A stretch of 64,000 nt of DNA, from contig NZ_QORW01000007.1 of assembly GCF_003574735.1 (NCBI RefSeq), positions 62,001 through 126,000 on the forward strand, given 5' to 3'. This stretch comes from Dongia deserti. Lineage in GTDB: Bacteria > Pseudomonadota > Alphaproteobacteria > Dongiales > Dongiaceae. Numbering within the stretch: the first letter of the stretch is position 1; every line of letters begins with the position of its first letter. Made by a program: the position numbers and the translations under genes. This document shows, in pieces, positions 62,378 through 64,000 of this stretch. The notes under the pieces were generated by a model. That model was not told where the DNA came from. It saw only the letters and a program-made list of their open reading frames with translations, and made no database searches.

Positions 62378-63769
62378 TCAGGCGGCCGAGAAGTGATCGC
62401 TCTCGCTGTGCGCTGAGCCGGGGACCGGCACTCCTTCTTCGCTGTACTGTTTCAGCTTGTTGCGCAGGGTACGGATCGAGATGCCGAGGATGTTGGCGGC
62501 ATGGGTCCGGTTACCCAGGCAGTGCTGCAGCGTGTCGATGATGAGGTCGCGCTCGACGGCGGCGACGGTGCGGCCGACCAGGGCGCTGGTAACGCCGCTC
62601 GCCGTCTTTGCCGCTGTGGGCGCTGCCGTCAGTCCGGTTTGCTGCTGCAAGGCCGAAACCGGGATGCCGCGCCCGCCGGTCAGCAGGATGGCGTCCGGGG
62701 CGATCACCGAATCCTGCGCCAGCAGGACGGCGCGATGCATGGTGTTCTCCAGCTCGCGTACGTTGCCGCGCCACTCGTGAGCACGCAGCATGTCCATCAC
62801 GTCGGGTGCGATGCCGGTGATCCTGACGCCGTTGGCATCGGCGTACTTCTTCGCGAAGTGCTCGGCCAGCACCTGGATATCCAACGGACGGTGGCGCAGC
62901 GCCGGGAGCTCGAGCGACATCACGTTGAGACGGAAGAACAGGTCGTCGCGGAAGTTGCCCTTCCGCACTTCCTCCTGCAGGTCGCGATTCGACGTGGCGA
63001 GCAGGCGGATGTCGACCTTCACCGGCTGCGTGCCGCCGACCCGGTCGACGACGCGCTCCTGGATCGCGCGCAGCAGCTTGGCTTGCAGCCGCGGATGCAT
63101 CTCGCTGATCTCGTCCAGCAGCAGGGTTCCGCCACTGGCTTCCTCGAACTTGCCGATGCGGCGCGCGATGGCGCCGGTGAAGGAGCCCTTCTCATGGCCG
63201 AACAATTCGGATTCCAGCAGATTCTCCGGAATGGCCGCGCAGTTCACCGAGATGAATGGCTTGCTGGCGCGCCTGGAGTGGGCGTGGATGTATCGCGCCA
63301 CCACTTCCTTGCCCGTGCCGGATTCGCCGGTGATGAGGATGCTAGCGTCGGACGGGGCGACCTGGTCCGCAAGCTTCAGCACCGCCTTCATCGCCGGATC
63401 CTTGAAGATCAGCGCGGAGCTTTCCTCCGCGACCGCGGCAAGCACGGCGGCGATCAGCTCCGCGTCCGGCGGCAGGGGCACATACTCCTTGGCGCCGGCC
63501 TTGATCGCCTTCACGGCCGTTTCGGCGCTGGTGCCGATGCCGCAGGCCACCACGGGGATGTTGATCCGCTCCGTGCGCAAGCTGTCGATCATGCGCTGAA
63601 TGTCGAGCACGACGTCGAACATGATGAGATCCGCGCCCTGGCCGTTGCGCAAGGCATGCATGGCCTGATCGACATCGTCGACGTGAGCCACCTTGGCTCC
63701 GCGGCTAAGGGCGATCTTGCCGGCCGCGGTGATGTGGCCATCAAGGGATCCAACGATGAGTAGACGCAT
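62378..63769 (-). CDS. flbD: Sigma54-dependent flagellar regulator FlbD
   Basis: 463 aa NtrC-type activator. The receiver domain (about 1-115) is degenerate: only D10 of the acidic pair remains, though D52 is present (MFDVVLD). AAA+ domain with Walker A GESGTGKE (148-155), sigma54 loop GSFTGA (195-200) and Walker B GGTLLLDE (213-220). Fis-type helix-turn-helix near 430. In Caulobacter FlbD times late flagellar genes. Heads the flhA-flhF-flhG unit. Confidence 0.92.
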   Translation of the reverse strand: MRLLIVGSLDGHITAAGKIALSRGAKVAHVDDVDQAMHALRNGQGADLIMFDVVLDIQRMIDSLRTERINIPVVACGIGTSAETAVKAIKAGAKEYVPLPPDAELIAAVLAAVAEESSALIFKDPAMKAVLKLADQVAPSDASILITGESGTGKEVVARYIHAHSRRASKPFISVNCAAIPENLLESELFGHEKGSFTGAIARRIGKFEEASGGTLLLDEISEMHPRLQAKLLRAIQERVVDRVGGTQPVKVDIRLLATSNRDLQEEVRKGNFRDDLFFRLNVMSLELPALRHRPLDIQVLAEHFAKKYADANGVRITGIAPDVMDMLRAHEWRGNVRELENTMHRAVLLAQDSVIAPDAILLTGGRGIPVSALQQQTGLTAAPTAAKTASGVTSALVGRTVAAVERDLIIDTLQHCLGNRTHAANILGISIRTLRNKLKQYSEEGVPVPGSAHSESDHFSAA

Positions 63770-63811
63770 GGTTTGCTCCTGGTGCTCTTGCGGCAGCGGC
63801 CGCGCTCAATG

Positions 63812-64000
63812 TCAATCGAAGTAGCGAATCTGCTGCCCGGCGGGCAGAACGGTGTTGAGTAGCATCTCGAGGCGGCGCGGGTTCTCCTGCCGGCCCATCG
63901 AGGCGACGCCCATGGTGTAGACCTGGCTGACCAGCTGCTCGACCGTCGCGTTGCGCTCCAGCTTGCTCGCGAGCGGCAGGAACACGACATTGGCCATCAG
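63812..64000 (-). CDS. 3' end of a gene cut by the window edge, or small protein
   Basis: From the edge the frame reads 61 residues after an ATG at 63997 and ends IRYFD. The frame is open to the edge, so it may be the C-terminus of a longer gene. No family recognised. Upstream of flbD with a 42-bp gap, on the same strand, so probably a flagellar operon member. Confidence 0.5.
   Translation of the reverse strand: MMANVVFLPLASKLERNATVEQLVSQVYTMGVASMGRQENPRRLEMLLNTVLPAGQQIRYFD

Noticed and set aside
60792-62396. Plus-strand ORF of 534 codons opposite flhA
   Set aside because: Antisense shadow; composition full of Asp/His/Arg and no domain.
1-64000. CRISPR arrays, tRNAs, rRNAs, insertion sequences, integrases or phage genes
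   Set aside because: Looked for and not seen; the only repeats are the palindromic family, the duplicated promoter and the hairpin pair.

Overview
The window reads as a chromosomal segment of a flagellated alphaproteobacterium, most likely from the Rhodospirillales or a neighbouring order. The reasons are high G+C content, the cell-cycle pair ChpT and CtrA beside chemotaxis and flagellar genes, a perfect CtrA box (TTAA-N7-TTAA) in front of fliI, FlbD next to flhA, and aerobic CODH-type hydroxylase genes. Coding density is high and no rRNA, tRNA, CRISPR array, transposase or phage gene was seen.

Layout. 1-4.3 kb: a molybdenum hydroxylase operon of the form II CoxL type (coxG, coxS, coxL, coxM; minus strand; coxM is cut by the window edge). 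4.4-5.8 kb: a DUF192 protein, a haloacid dehalogenase and a small hypothetical protein. 5.9-13.0 kb: a block of metabolic genes (glutamine-synthetase-like ligase, class III aminotransferase, membrane ATP-grasp protein, 2-oxoglutarate/Fe(II) oxygenase, SDR) with a degenerate duplicated promoter region. 13.1-16.6 kb: two convergent PilZ genes, a MATE exporter, a methyltransferase and rpmJ. 16.7-20.7 kb: glcDEF. 20.7-36.2 kb: mixed housekeeping genes, including a three-module lysophospholipid transporter/acyltransferase/acyl-ACP synthetase fusion, an AbrB-type transporter, argE, an N-formylglutamate amidohydrolase, enoyl-CoA hydratase/TetR, nadK, moaA and mobA. 36.3-39.4 kb: a class III cyclase with TPRs and a creatininase-family protein. 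39.6-49.7 kb: chpT, cheA-cheW-cheY-cheB-cheR, ctrA, fliI-fliJ. 49.9-53 kb: a sugar-type ABC transporter. 53.6-56.6 kb: a membrane protein, a SAM hydrolase-type enzyme and exported MsrB/MsrA. 56.6-64 kb: a flagellar operon (flbD, flhA, flhF, flhG, a FliK-like gene).

The most unusual object is the chemotaxis kinase. Between its Hpt domain and its dimerisation/ATPase core, where the CheY-docking P2 domain would normally lie, it carries a complete group I truncated haemoglobin domain with flexible linkers on both sides. The proximal histidine is kept, but the usual distal polar residues look replaced by Phe and Met. The kinase also has two CheW-like domains and its own receiver, and no chemoreceptor gene lies in the cluster. 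I read it as a candidate haem-gated CheA that senses a gas directly. I could not search databases, so I cannot say how widespread this architecture is.

Other points of note are a divergent aminotransferase/SDR promoter unit present twice with reciprocal decay, a family of long palindromic intergenic repeats, and several perfect inverted repeats placed as operators.
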